A stretch of DNA of 64,000 nucleotides from Pseudoips prasinana. Taxonomy: Eukaryota; Arthropoda; Insecta; Lepidoptera; Nolidae. A program made the translations under genes and the position numbers. The notes under the pieces are model-generated. The model was given only the letters and a program-made list of their open reading frames with translations. It had not been told where the DNA came from and did no database searches. Positions 21,567-32,185 of this stretch are shown one piece after another (position 1 is the first letter of the stretch; each line of letters begins with the position of its first letter). Location: the NCBI GenBank assembly GCA_951640165.1, contig OX621266.1, forward strand, positions 4,526,001 through 4,590,000. Reading direction: 5' to 3'.

Positions 21567-21744
21567 TGATAAAATGAATAACACTTGGAAATATACTGAG
21601 ATTAATATTTAATTAATAAACTTAACAGAGAGCACATTGACACAGTATAATGACAACGAGTGAGAGAGAGCTTAAACCAAACGCAACACAACACAGCAGT
21701 GCAGTTTGCTCTGTAGAAAACGTTAGGCGTCCATATATCCAACA
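21567..21744 (-). repeat. Copia 5' LTR (178 bp)
   Basis: Starts TGTTGGATATATGGACG and ends TATCA on the minus strand. The other LTR is absent from the window, so the edges rest on the TG/CA ends and the adjacent primer site. Confidence 0.75.
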
Positions 21745-23892
21745 AAATCTTATTCAGAAAAGTAGTTCAAACCGTTTAGTAACAGAATTGCTATAAGAAT
21801 TCCGCGGTGCTTTACAGATTTGTCCTCAATTGCATAGTCAACACCACGTCGTGGTGGTGTCACTTTGACTTTAACAGCGTCTTTATTACGAAGCCAGAAA
21901 GGTTGATTTCGTATAACAAATGTATCCACTGACGCATGACGTTACGTCTGTATAAGTACATAAAGATTCTGCCTGCACTATGTCCACAAATCCCTCAACA
22001 ATATTTGCATATATTACATTGTCTTAAGTGTGATATTTATACATTTAAATTAACAACATGTATTACAAATAACATTAATAACATCAGTTTGAAAAATATA
22101 TGAAATGTAAAATTAACATTATTCTGAAAATTACATGAGAAAAATATATTTCACTTTTCATACAAATATATCTAAAATACTTTAGAAGTGGAGGATACGT
22201 AAACAGCGCGTATTTAGAGATAAAAATCAACTAGAAGCAGTGCTTAACTTTATACTTGAGTAGCTGGTTCTATGATCTGATTGGGTTATCATCTCAAGCC
22301 TTAAGTTAATTAAGCTATTACTATCAGCCATTTACCCATATACAAACGTATTTCTTATTTTCCTCCCTAAAGGAGACGGGGATTTCTGGGCCTGACTGTA
22401 ATAAGTTGAGATATGGTTTAAAAAAAGCGTTATATTTTTCTATTTCAAACTGTAAAAAATTGACCCAATTTACAATCTGGAAAACGAGAAATCTCAAAAT
22501 AAGTTTAAGTCACGAATTAAATTGGTTGTTGATTACTATAATCGATTAACGTTAATGAGTTCAAACAATGTAATATAAAAACTCTTGCACCAGACACCAG
22601 ATAACCGATTTAATCATAATAATTATTAAATACATTATCATAATGTCAGCGTGAAAGATAGCGAGATCCGTGCCATTGCATATAATTTGCCAATAACATT
22701 TATTTTTGAATAAAAAATATAATTTTAATGAACCTTTTGCCTTGTATACAGGCACGGTCCCACAGTTTGCAATTTTGTGAAAAACAATATTTTAATCCAT
22801 TTTGGCCCAAAATTTGATATTACCATCGGTGCACCATTAAATGTTTGGTTGGCTGTGCAAGATACGCATTGTGGGAATCGATTTCTTAGTAAATAAAGGT
22901 CAAATCCAATCAAATCAATACCAATTTACATGACTCGAAAACAATATTTTTATAATGTTATCACGGAATAACAAACACATGATATTTTTATCAACTTTTA
23001 CCAATAAATTTTAATTGAAACGTGATCCACACAACCTCCACAGATCAGTAGTAATCATTTTCCAGTTTAATTTGTAATCTGTCATATGGCAAATTGTATG
23101 CAAGTCTAGTGACGACATAGCGGATGGCTCCGTGCATGCATGCGTGCGACGACATCAAACTGACACTACTTACCCTTTAATTTCGTTTGTCTTAAGTGAA
23201 AGTTTGAGGCGTGATCTGGAACAGCGCAAAAACTAACTCTGTATGTGTTTATGTTACTCTACGATATGTACATCATACGTGGCAGGTGTTAGTGGTGTAG
23301 CTTTGTGTTCACTGTGATTGTCTGACTCTTGTGTGGGCAAACTAATTTCGAATGAAAAATTCGCTATCGGATTTTTAAACGTCTTCTTAAACTAAAACAT
23401 TTCACACGAATCTCCATAATTAAGAGAAAGATACACTCAGATTGCTGGCTGGATACTATGACTCTAGATAATTATTTATTTCCAATATACAGTAAAAAAC
23501 CCTTGAAACATGTGTTCTCAAAGTATTATCCATTTATTTAAAAGTTATAAACGCAAAGAAGAGTGTTTTAAAAAGTCAACGCCGTGGCAGGTATAACATA
23601 ATTTGAAGAATCAATATTTTCTCTTTAATAAGATAGTGTACTTTAGTAATATGTTAATATAAAGATTTATTTGTATGAAACATGTGTTACATTTTTACAT
23701 GTGGTGTTACAATGATAGTAGTGGTATCAACATGTCCTGCCGAATCGGGCGTACAAATGACTAAAAATTTATATATGTAAAATAGTTTGCCGCAATTTAA
23801 AACACAATTGCATGCTGTATGCTTGCAATGCTTGCTTCTTACAGCGAAAAAATACTCACAAAATTGTTCAATACGTTATAATATATTAATAT
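21745..23892. other. No gene seen
   Basis: AT-rich, low-complexity sequence with ORFs of at most ~64 codons and no recognisable domains. A third exon of the FLYWCH/MULE gene might lie here, but I could not identify one. Confidence 0.5.
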
Positions 23893-23904
23893 TTTATATA
23901 TTAC

Positions 23905-25066
23905 CTGATTCAGGAGATATGGCTTTTCTCCAATCGTTGAAATAAATTGGTATATCCTCTTCGGGCAAAAAAGCTAGGGCGTATAAACATTTAATTTCCA
24001 ACGCAAATGATATATCATTACCATATAAACGTTGGAGGCCATTTTTCTGTACGTGGCGGTATATAGTTTGTCCTAAATGAAAATTGCACCCTTTTATTGT
24101 TGTATTTTCGAACAATTGTTTAGCACATATATGGGCAGTTTTTTCGAAATCCATTAATATAAATCTGGGTGATAAATGCAAATTATTTGCATCGCAGTAC
24201 TCAATAATTGATGTAAATAATATATTATAGGTCGTTTTATCCTTGTTGGTGCATAATGCTAATATGCACGGAAATGTTTGTGAGATATCATTATCAACAT
24301 TCCCGTGTATGGTATAAAGTTGATAAAAAATCTTTGGAACAACTTTGAGTGTTCCATCCATCATTATATACTTAGACGAGCATAATAAAGTAATGAGTTT
24401 TTTTGTAGTAAATATTATTAATCTCTTGTTTGTGTCGTATTTTTTATCAATAATGATGATCTGGTCGTATTCTTTAATTAAACATTCTGTATTCAGTTCA
24501 AAATCTATGTCTTCTGGTTCTTTAAAACTATCAATTTTTTTCCTTTGCTTGTATATAATTTGTTTTAGATTATTATTGCCTGGTAAATGACACGATACGG
24601 AAGGTGAGTTTACAGTTTCACTATTGGCTATAATTTCAATTGGCTTTATACTCGGATTTAATATTGCATCTTCTTTTATTTTATTGACAGCTGTTTGAAT
24701 CTGAAAAATAAAAAGAAAGAACAAATAGTAGTACTTTTTATAACAAACGTAGTGTATCAATAGATTAAGGTGCAGTCTAGCCGCCAATATGTATGAATTA
24801 ATAAATTTAAAAAAACTTACTTGTTCTCTAAGTGCATTTGGTTCATGATTGTGATTTTGTATGTGCTTAGATAGTATTTCATGTTGTTGCTCGTCGTTTA
24901 ATTTCGTAATAAGTCGAGAGTTACATTTATAATTGGTATTACGACGCATTTCACACACCCAATAATATTTATTTTCCTTTTGTAAATTTTTCTCATAGAT
25001 GAAACCATCCACATTTAATTTGATGCCGCCTCTTTTGGTTATAAAAGTACGCACTGTATTTTCCAT
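23905..25066 (-). CDS. FLYWCH zinc-finger / MULE transposase-like gene (partial)
   Basis: Exon 1 (25066-24821, 82 codons) encodes a FLYWCH-type zinc finger, residues ~5-75: GFIYEKN, YYWVCEMR, CNSRL and H-x-H in NHNHEP. A 120-bp intron (24820-24701) has GTAAGT and TTTTTATTTTTCAG; being a multiple of three without a stop, it looks coding in a simple translation. Exon 2 (24700-23905) encodes a MULE transposase domain with the first Asp in MMDGTLKVVPKIF, a second Asp in LMDFEKTA, and CNFHLGQTIYRHVQ. At 23904 the sequence reads TCAG followed by GTAATA, a likely donor, so the gene should continue; the frame otherwise stops at 23894. Such genes occur both as Mutator-like elements and as domesticated host genes. 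I saw no inverted ends. Confidence 0.8.
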
Positions 25067-25339
25067 TTGTAACTAGAATTCACGATTTTAAACAAATAAG
25101 TAAGAATCACAATGTACGTAAATTACAACTTTGCAATAATACATTTAGTGGCACAATAGTTTTACGACACCACCGTCTACTTAGAAAAATAAGGAAAAAT
25201 AATTTCTATTCTACCTACAATATCAAGCGCCTACAAATTTCATTAGAGCAATATTGTATAAACGTGTATAGTGTCTAATATTCTAGGTGTTAATAATTAT
25301 TTCACTGTTATACCTATAAAAATATGTTTTAATATTTTT
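25067..25339. other. Upstream region of the FLYWCH/MULE gene
   Basis: AT-rich. No clear promoter motif or terminal inverted repeat matching another site was found. Confidence 0.4.
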
Positions 25340-25612
25340 ATGCGTTATTTATGCTTAACTTTTATGCTTTAGGATATTATGCTTAAAAAAGTTATGCTTT
25401 ATAACTTTATACTTAAAAAAGTTATGCTTTAGAACTTTATGCTTAATAAGTTTATGCTTTAAAATATTATGCCTAATCATTATTTTGGTTACAGACATAA
25501 TGCTTAAAAAAATTATGCATGAGCTGTTATGCGTAATTATATTATGCGAAAATATAATTATGCCAAACAACATTATGCTAAGTTATATTAGGTCTTAAAA
25601 TTTTATGCTAAT
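25340..25612. repeat. Degenerate minisatellite of TTATGC units
   Basis: The core TTATGC(T)TTA or TTATGCTTAA recurs about every 13-20 bp, some 15 times, with AT-rich spacers. The minus-strand ORF at 25355-25573 (a KHN/KHK-rich repeat peptide) is a by-product of the periodicity. Confidence 0.8.
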
Positions 25613-25732
25613 AGATAGGGAACCCTAGAAATTGAAGCCAATGATGTAGAGAACAACAATGGCATATCAAAGGATATCCGTCACAAATCAAGAAGGGCAA
25701 GAAGGAAATCCAGAGAAGAGCGACAGGACAGG

Positions 25733-25792
25733 ACTTTTGGACTAATATCTCTTCCATTAGCATACTAATGAAAGAGATATTAGTCCAAAAGT
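25733..25792. repeat. Short hairpin, 28-bp arms
   Basis: 25733-25760 and 25765-25792 are inverted copies with one mismatch and a 4-bp loop. It may be a tiny fold-back relic; no poly-T context suggests a terminator. Confidence 0.85.
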
Positions 25793-26048
25793 GTTTAAAA
25801 GTGGCAAGAATAAGTCAGGAGCTAGACCAGGTAGTGAAGTTCATTGTTATAATTATAGTTATAGTCAGGTTTTGTAGGCAAATAATGTCATAAATAAAGC
25901 ATTTTGGGTCTGTTACATTATTCACATATGCCAGCAGGTTAGGTATGTATGGCATTATTGATAAATTAAACATAGATAATAACATGAGAGAACAATTTAA
26001 ACATAAATTAGTAGAGTAACCTAAATCATGACTAAGGATGAATCTATT

Positions 26049-26182
26049 GATTATTGATGAGAACCTAATTGACCTTTACTAGCAAAAATATTAATGTTTG
26101 TATTATTTGTTTTTTTTTTCTTTCCCATAAATAGATTTAAATTTTTGCAAGTCAAAGGTTTATTAGATTCTCATCAATAATC
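26049..26182. repeat. Fold-back repeat, ~41-bp arms
   Basis: Arms 26049-26089 and 26141-26182 pair imperfectly. The outer 21 bp match at all but one position (GATTATTGATGAGAACCTAA against its complement). The inner part has small indels and the spacer is T-rich. Confidence 0.8.
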
Positions 26183-26289
26183 ATACTTAATTTTTTTATA
26201 AGAATACTCATAATTACTTTCTGTGTAGTTTATGTTTAAATTGGCTAAAAATATTTCCTGCTATTTAATGTCATGTGGCCAAACCCAAA

Positions 26290-26460
26290 GAATCAGCCTG
26301 TTGTCTGGGAGTTGGGGCTATTACCCCTGATAGGTCCGAGAACATGTAAAGCTTTTGTTTCTGTACCTCACCTCTTTTTCGATCGTGTCTCTAGTCATCT
26401 CATCGGATTATGAGAGTGATAGACTAGAAAGTGCCTTTGTTTGCATACACTTTTGCATGG
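26290..26460 (+). repeat. SINE/LINE tail fragment, copy 1
   Basis: Related to 30796-30954: both carry a GTCTGGGAGTTG motif, then a run of C-rich and AGCACGTAA/GAACATGTAA motifs, then TCATCGGAT or CCATCGGAT with AGTGAT and AGAAAGTGC. I recognise this as a dispersed lepidopteran repeat from memory. This copy is more diverged. Confidence 0.6.
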
Positions 26461-26673
26461 GACTTTTATATAATTATGTCCCGATTAATATTATGACATA
26501 CTGACATAGTAAGCAAGCGAAAGTTAGCTTCAATCCCATTTTTCCTAATACAAATGTTTTGAAAATTGTGTCCGTCAATTATATGTTTGTAAATTACCTC
26601 GCGACACCAGGATTCGGAGCATTTCCATAGTGCAGGTATTGTTTTAAAAAAAATATTTAGTTTATAGTATATT

Positions 26674-29483
26674 TAGTTTTTGGTCATTTACTTACTATTT
26701 TTACATAGTGCATATAGTTTTTATAGTTCTAATATCAAAAACTCAAAGAAACGCATCCGCCAACACCCTATTTGCGGTTGTAAGACACAGGGTCTTTGAG
26801 TTTTTTGATATAATCTCTAACTTTCTACTACAAATTCTAGTTTTTTTGTGATATCTAATTATTTTTCTACTCTACCTTAATCTGTTTATTTACTCACCGG
26901 TTAGCTCTCGTCGAGACGCATCTAACGACACCGCATACACGGTGATAGCACCTGTATTTCAAAAGATATTTGCAATTTTAGATTTTTCAACACCCAAACC
27001 GAGGTGTAGTGGCGGGTAGTTTCTGCCCATACATTACGTATATCTCAATCCAAAAACATACGATTTCAATAATTCTTTTTGTGTCTATCGTTTAATATTA
27101 GCCCCCCAATATATAAAGTAACTTTGTTTTCATTATAATATACATATATATTTCTAAAATCTACCCTAAACAATAGTTTCTGTGTACTTTGTACTGAAAA
27201 CATAGTTTTTGGTCATTTACTTACTATTTTTACATAGTGCATATAGTTTTTATAGTTCTAATATCAAAAACTCAAAGAAATGCATCCGCCAACACCCTAT
27301 TTGCGGTTGTAAGACACAGGGTCTTTGAGTTTTTTGATATAATCTCTAACTTTCTACTACAAATTCTAGTTTTTTTGTGATATCTAATTATTTTTCTACT
27401 CTACCTTAATCTGTTTATTTACTCACCGGTTAGCTCTCGTCGAGACGCATCTAACGACACCGCATACACGGTGATAGCACCTGTATTTCAAAAGATATTT
27501 GCAATTTTAGATTTTTCATCACCCAAACCGAGGTGTAGTGGCGGGTAGTTTCTGCCCATACATTACGTATATCTCAATCCAAAAACATACGATTTCAATA
27601 ATTCTTTTTGTGTCTATCGTTTAATATTAGCCCCCCAATATATAAAGTAACTTTGTTTTCATTATAATATACATATATATTTCTAAAATCTACCCTAAAC
27701 AATAGTTTCTGTGTACTTTGTACTGAAAACATAGTTTTTGGTCATTTACTTACTATTTTTACATAGTGCATATAGTTTTTATAGTTCTAATATCAAAAAC
27801 TCAAAGAAACGCATCCGCCAACACCCTATTTGCGGTTGTAAGACACAGGGTCTTTGAGTTTTTTGATATAATCTCTAACTTTCTACTACAAATTCTAGTT
27901 TTTTTGTGATATCTAATTATTTTTCTACTCTACCTTAATCTGTTTATTTACTCACCGGTTAGCTCTCGTCGAGACGCATCTAACGACACCGCATACACGG
28001 TGATAGCACCTGTATTTCAAAAGATATTTGCAATTTTAGATTTTTCATCACCCAAACCGAGGTGTAGTGGCGGGTAGTTTCTGCCCATACATTACGTATA
28101 TCTCAATCCAAAAACATACGATTTCAATAATTCTTTTTGTGTCTATCGTTTAATATTAGCCCCCCAATATATAAAGTAACTTTGTTTTCATTATAATATA
28201 CATATATATTTCTAAAATCTACCCTAAACAATAGTTTCTGTGTACTTTGTACTGAAAACATAGTTTTTGGTCATTTACTTACTATTTTTACATAGTGCAT
28301 ATAGTTTTTATAGTTCTAATATCAAAAACTCAAAGAAACGCATCCGCCAACACCCTATTTGCGGTTGTAAGACACAGGGTCTTTGAGTTTTTTGATATAA
28401 TCTCTAACTTTCTACTACAAATTCTAGTTTTTTTGTGATATCTAATTATTTTTCTACTCTACCTTAATCTGTTTATTTACTCACCGGTTAGCTCTCGTCG
28501 AGACGCATCTAACGACACCGCATACACGGTGATAGCACCTGTATTTCAAAAGATATTTGCAATTTTAGATTTTTCAACACCCAAACCGAGGTGTAGTGGC
28601 GGGTAGTTTCTGCCCATACATTACGTATATCTCAATCCAAAAACATACGATTTCAATAATTCTTTTTGTGTCTATTGTTTAATATTAGCCCCCCAATATA
28701 TAAAGTAACTTTGTTTTCATTATAATATACATATATATTTCTAAAATCTACCCTAAACAATAGTTTCTGTGTACTTTGTACTGAAAACATAGTTTTTGGT
28801 CATTTACTTACTATTTTTACATAGTGCATATAGTTTTTATAGTTCTAATATCAAAAACTCAAAGAAATGCATCCGCCAACACCCTATTTGCGGTTGTAAG
28901 ACACAGGGTCTTTGAGTTTTTTGATATAATCTCTAACTTTCTACTACAAATTCTAGTTTTTTTGTGATATCTAATTATTTTTCTACTCTACCTTAATCTG
29001 TTTATTTACTCACCGGTTAGCTCTCGTCGAGACGCATCTAACGACACCGCATACACGGTGATAGCACCTGTATTTCAAAAGATATTTGCAATTTTAGATT
29101 TTTCATCACCCAAACCGAGGTGTAGTGGCGGGTAGTTTCTGCCCATACATTACGTATATCTCAATCCAAAAACATACGATTTCAATAATTCTTTTTGTGT
29201 CTATCGTTTAATATTAGCCCCCCAATATATAAAGTAACTTTGTTTTCATTATAATATACATATATATTTCTAAAATCTACCCTAAACAATAGTTTCTGTG
29301 TACTTTGTACTGAAAACATAGTTTTTGGTCATTTACTTACTATTTTTACATAGTGCATATAGTTTTTATAGTTCTAATATCAAAAACTCAAAGAAACGCA
29401 TCCGCCAACACCCTATTTGCGTTTGTAATACGATTTCAATAATTCTTTTTGTGTCTATCGTTTAATATTAGCCCCCCAATATA
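26674..29483 (+). repeat. 529-bp satellite array A (about 5 monomers)
   Basis: The marker CATATAGTTT recurs at 26711, 27240, 27769, 28298, 28827 and 29356, exactly 529 bp apart. The left edge at 26674 is abrupt against unrelated AT-rich DNA. The last monomer has lost about 275 bp (junction near 29429) and is then interrupted by the TIR element at 29484. Each monomer has a GC-richer block (ATCCGCC...TTTGCGG; TCGTCGAGACGCATC) in otherwise AT-rich sequence and no conserved ORF. Confidence 0.97.
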
Positions 29484-29570
29484 CAACGTGTAACAGAAAG
29501 TGTGAACGTAACTTAAGGGGGTTATAGGGTATCAGGACGGCTACCTATGGACGAAACTTCAAACAGAAAT
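29484..29570. repeat. Left inverted end of the 2.7-kb element
   Basis: Complementary to 32100-32185; the first 37 bp are nearly perfect, the remainder imperfect (GGCTACCTAT against GCCTACCTAT). Confidence 0.85.
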
Positions 29571-30074
29571 AATCATTTTTTTATTCAACTAGTAATTTAT
29601 TTTTATATCGACAACCTAAATCAACAAGTAAGATTACCGACGTTATGAACAACACTAAGCAAAACTCAGCCGCAAGGGTAATGAACCTTACCGAGAACTC
29701 TTTGGGTACCTACTACTTAGACTGTAAATAAAAAGTGTGGTTCTGTACAGTCACATAATTTATTACACGTGTTTATTTTAAGATTCAATCAAATGTTTAT
29801 TTGAATTTTTGCTCTAAATTCATATAAATTTGATAACTAGGAAAAATCACTGAATTTAATTTAAAATGATATTCCGCAAGATGTTGGATCTAGGAGAAAT
29901 AAATAATTTAATTGACTTATTTAACTGCAGATATTTTTTTGTGTGTTAAATAGTAAGAATATTAAATTTTTCTTTCAGTATGTGAATTTAATCTGGCCGG
30001 AAACGAATAGGTACTTAATTTTTAATACAAACTAACCAGATAAACACACGCGGTACGACTACTGATAAATTACG
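29571..30074. other. No gene seen
   Basis: AT-rich interior of the 2.7-kb element without ORFs or recognised motifs. Confidence 0.5.
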
Positions 30075-30290
30075 AAAAAATATGAATAATGTACTAGGCT
30101 CATATGAACATTAGGGGACATTTCGAATTCCGTCCTGATTTTGTCGCAAGGAACTCTAATACGGCGGCGAATACAAAGGATTGATGTAGGTAAATAATAA
30201 ATGGTTAAATATTTTTTAATATTCATCAAAGCGGGCCCCGCTCGTGGCGGCGCCTTTGCGAGAGTTCAAGATGCCGCCACCGCGCGCCGC
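30075..30290 (+). repeat. Direct repeat of ~217 bp, copy a
   Basis: Starts near AATATGAATAATGTACTAGG and ends GATGCCGCCAC. It is repeated at 31043-31260 with roughly three quarters identity and small indels. Each copy ends in a GC-rich stretch. Confidence 0.8.
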
Positions 30291-30310
30291 GCCATTTGAA
30301 TGTGTTCGTG

Positions 30311-30383
30311 TATAACTCATTGGTCTAGCGGTAGCGTGTTCAACTGCAGATAATAAAGTCCTGGGTTCAAATCCCGGGTCGGG
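30311..30383 (+). other. tRNA-Cys-like SINE head (not a functional tRNA)
   Basis: A perfect A box, TGGTCTAGCGG at 30321-30331, an anticodon-loop-like CTGCAGA (GCA, Cys) near 30343 and the first B box, GTTCAAATC at 30365-30373, sit in tRNA order. The acceptor stem does not pair and the anticodon stem is broken, so it is a derived pol III promoter head. Resemblance to tRNA-Cys is by eye. Confidence 0.7.
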
Positions 30384-30773
30384 CCAAAAAGTGATTATGG
30401 GAATAATGAAGTCCTGGGTTCAAATCCCGGGTCGGGCCAAAAAGTGATTATGGGAATAATGAAGTCCTGGGTTCAATTCCCGGGTCGGGCCAAAAAGTGA
30501 TTATGGGAATAATGAAGTCCTGGGTTCAAATCCCGGGTCGGGCCAAAAGTGATCATGGGAATAATGAAGTCCTGGGTTCAATTCCCGGGTCAGGCCAAAA
30601 AGTGATTATGGGAATAATGAAGTCCTGGGTTCAATTCCCGGGTCGGGCCAAAAAGTGATTATGGGAATAATGAAGTCTTGGGTTCAATTCCCGGGTCGGG
30701 ACAAAAAGTGATAATGGGAATAATGAAGTCCTGGGTTCAATTCCCGGGTCGGGCCAAAAAGTGATTATGGGAT
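30358..30773 (+). repeat. Tandem array of eight pol III B boxes (53-bp unit)
   Basis: The T-arm sequence GTCCTGGGTTCAAATCCCGG and its spacer GGGCCAAAAAGTGATTATGG repeat eight times with a 53-bp period (one step is 52). B boxes start at 30365, 30418, 30471, 30524, 30576, 30629, 30682 and 30735. All eight fit GWTCRANNC despite A/T changes, one C/T change next to the box (30677) and spacer changes. Only the first copy has an A box. Confidence 0.92.
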
Positions 30774-30795
30774 TTTTCCGTAAAAAGAAATTTCT

Positions 30796-30954
30796 CAGTA
30801 TCAGCCCGAAGTCTGGGAGTTGACGATATTACACCCCCATGCCTCGGAGAGCACGTAAGGCCGTCGTTCCTGTGCCTGACATCTTTCCGGTCGTATCGCT
30901 AGTCGTCCCATCGGATCATGAAAGTGATGGAATAGAAAGTGCAGGGGCACTTTC
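30796..30954 (+). repeat. SINE tail fragment, copy 2
   Basis: Continues from the B-box array: CAGCCCGAAGTCTGGGAGTT, CCTCGGAGAGCACGTAAGGC and CCCATCGGATCATGAAAGTG resemble a widespread lepidopteran repeat tail. A diverged relative is at 26290-26460. Confidence 0.65.
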
Positions 30955-30962
30955 AATTCCAC

Positions 30963-30999
30963 CTTTAAAATTTAGAGTGATACACTCTAAATTTTAAAG
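30963..30999. repeat. Perfect hairpin, 17-bp arms, 3-bp loop
   Basis: CTTTAAAATTTAGAGTG (30963-30979) and its exact complement at 30983-30999. Confidence 0.9.
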
Positions 31000-31042
31000 T
31001 TCCTGTAAAGAAATATTAATCATTCATACAATACATACAAAT

Positions 31043-31260
31043 AAAAAAATATGAATAATGTACTAGGCTCATATGAACAGTAGAGGACATTTCAAATTCC
31101 GTCCTGATTATATACAAAGTTAGACTAATATGGCGGCAAAATCAAAGAGTTGATATAGGTAAATAATAAACGGTTAAATATCTTTTAATATTCATGGAAG
31201 CGAGCCGCGCGCGTCGTAGATACCTAGGCGGCTCTTTTGAGCGGACTCAAAGACGCCGCC
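31043..31260 (+). repeat. Direct repeat of ~217 bp, copy b
   Basis: Second copy of 30075-30290. Confidence 0.8.
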
Positions 31261-32099
31261 AAAGGGGCCGCGTTCGATGAAAGCCGCCAAATTCATCAAA
31301 TATTGTGCAATTTCATTTATTTAATAAAAATATTAAAATCATCAGTTGTTCGTAAACTGTTGTCTATTTAGGTCGTGTTTAGTTACTAAATCGTCTAAAA
31401 TGTCGTTTAGTAATGAGTAAAGTGTTCCGCGAAATCCTTAACTATGTCGTTTAGTGATCGTAATAATTTTGAACATTTCGTGCATTCATCTATGAAAGAA
31501 TAGCCTCAGACGTGCACTTTGTGATGATGAGGATTCATAGGTCACAGAATTTAAGGCTGCTTAATTACTAGGAACCTATGTCGTGAAGGGTACAGTGTCG
31601 CGATGGAGGCCACGCCTCTTTATAACTAAGAAACATGAAAGCTTTACGATTCTATGAATATGTTGTACATGAGAGAGACTCGTGTTAGTTGGCAAGTCTT
31701 AGAGTCAAGCTTTCGGTGTCGGTGCAGATTTTAGTGAACGTGAAATAATGAAATTCTTCCATCAGTACTGAAAACAACTTCAACTAGAAGTTAAACTATA
31801 AAAAGATTCTCGTAATGTGTTTGTGTATCACGTACTTATACGATGTAAAGTATCCAATAGCTATTCAGCAGTGCTATAAATAAAAACATAACTCGAAAAT
31901 AAAACAAAATATGTGTAGTGAGTGCAATCGGAATCAAACTACCAGGCGTGCATAGAAACACAGAGGTATGTCAAACAATTTCTAGCGTAAATCAGAATCA
32001 GCTGTGCTGTGTTAGTACGGATGTTCGTTATATCGATAAAAATACTTGTCGATATATTGAATGGTATATTATTTTACGATCAAGATTAAAATGATGGTA
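31261..32099. other. No gene seen
   Basis: AT-rich right interior of the 2.7-kb element; a 63-codon minus-strand ORF overlapping the right end is not convincing. Confidence 0.5.
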
Positions 32100-32185
32100 T
32101 TTCGGTATGAGGTTTTGTGTATAGGTAGGCTTAAGGAGACCGTATATGCCCCTTAAGTTACGTTCACTCTTTCTGTTACACGTTG
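32100..32185. repeat. Right inverted end of the 2.7-kb element
   Basis: Counterpart of 29484-29570, ending ...TTACACGTTG at 32185 before the TA duplication. Confidence 0.85.

Larger units (their letters stand above)
20578..21744 (-). mobile_element. Ty1/copia element, only 5' LTR, primer site and gag left
   Basis: The minus strand reads LTR (21744-21567), primer-binding site (21566-21550), short leader, then gag and the start of protease. Integrase, RT, RNase H and the 3' LTR are missing. The sequence is cut at about 20578 where it joins the dispersed repeat. Confidence 0.85.
29484..32185. mobile_element. 2.7-kb non-autonomous element with inverted ends inside the satellite
   Basis: Both ends begin CAACGTGTAACAGAAAG and continue GTGAACGTAACTTAAGGGG (one or two mismatches in the first 37 bp), with weaker complementarity to about 90 bp. 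Left flank CAATA-TA and right flank TA-TAAAG, compared with the uninterrupted monomer, give a 2-bp TA duplication, as for Tc1/mariner-like and some other DNA transposons. No ORF above ~60 codons exists inside, so it cannot encode its own transposase. The interior contains two ~217-bp direct repeats flanking a tRNA-like head, a tandem B-box array and a SINE tail. Confidence 0.85.

Noticed and set aside
25355..25573. KHN/KHK-rich repeat peptide on the minus strand
   Set aside because: It is the translation of the TTATGC minisatellite, with no domain, start context or conservation.
30311..30383. Functional tRNA-Cys gene
   Set aside because: A and B boxes are present but acceptor and anticodon stems do not pair, and the T-arm is tandemly multiplied.
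30358..30773. CRISPR-like array
   Set aside because: Unit and spacer are both repeated, the genome is eukaryotic, and the unit is a tRNA T-arm; it is a tandem SINE-derived repeat.
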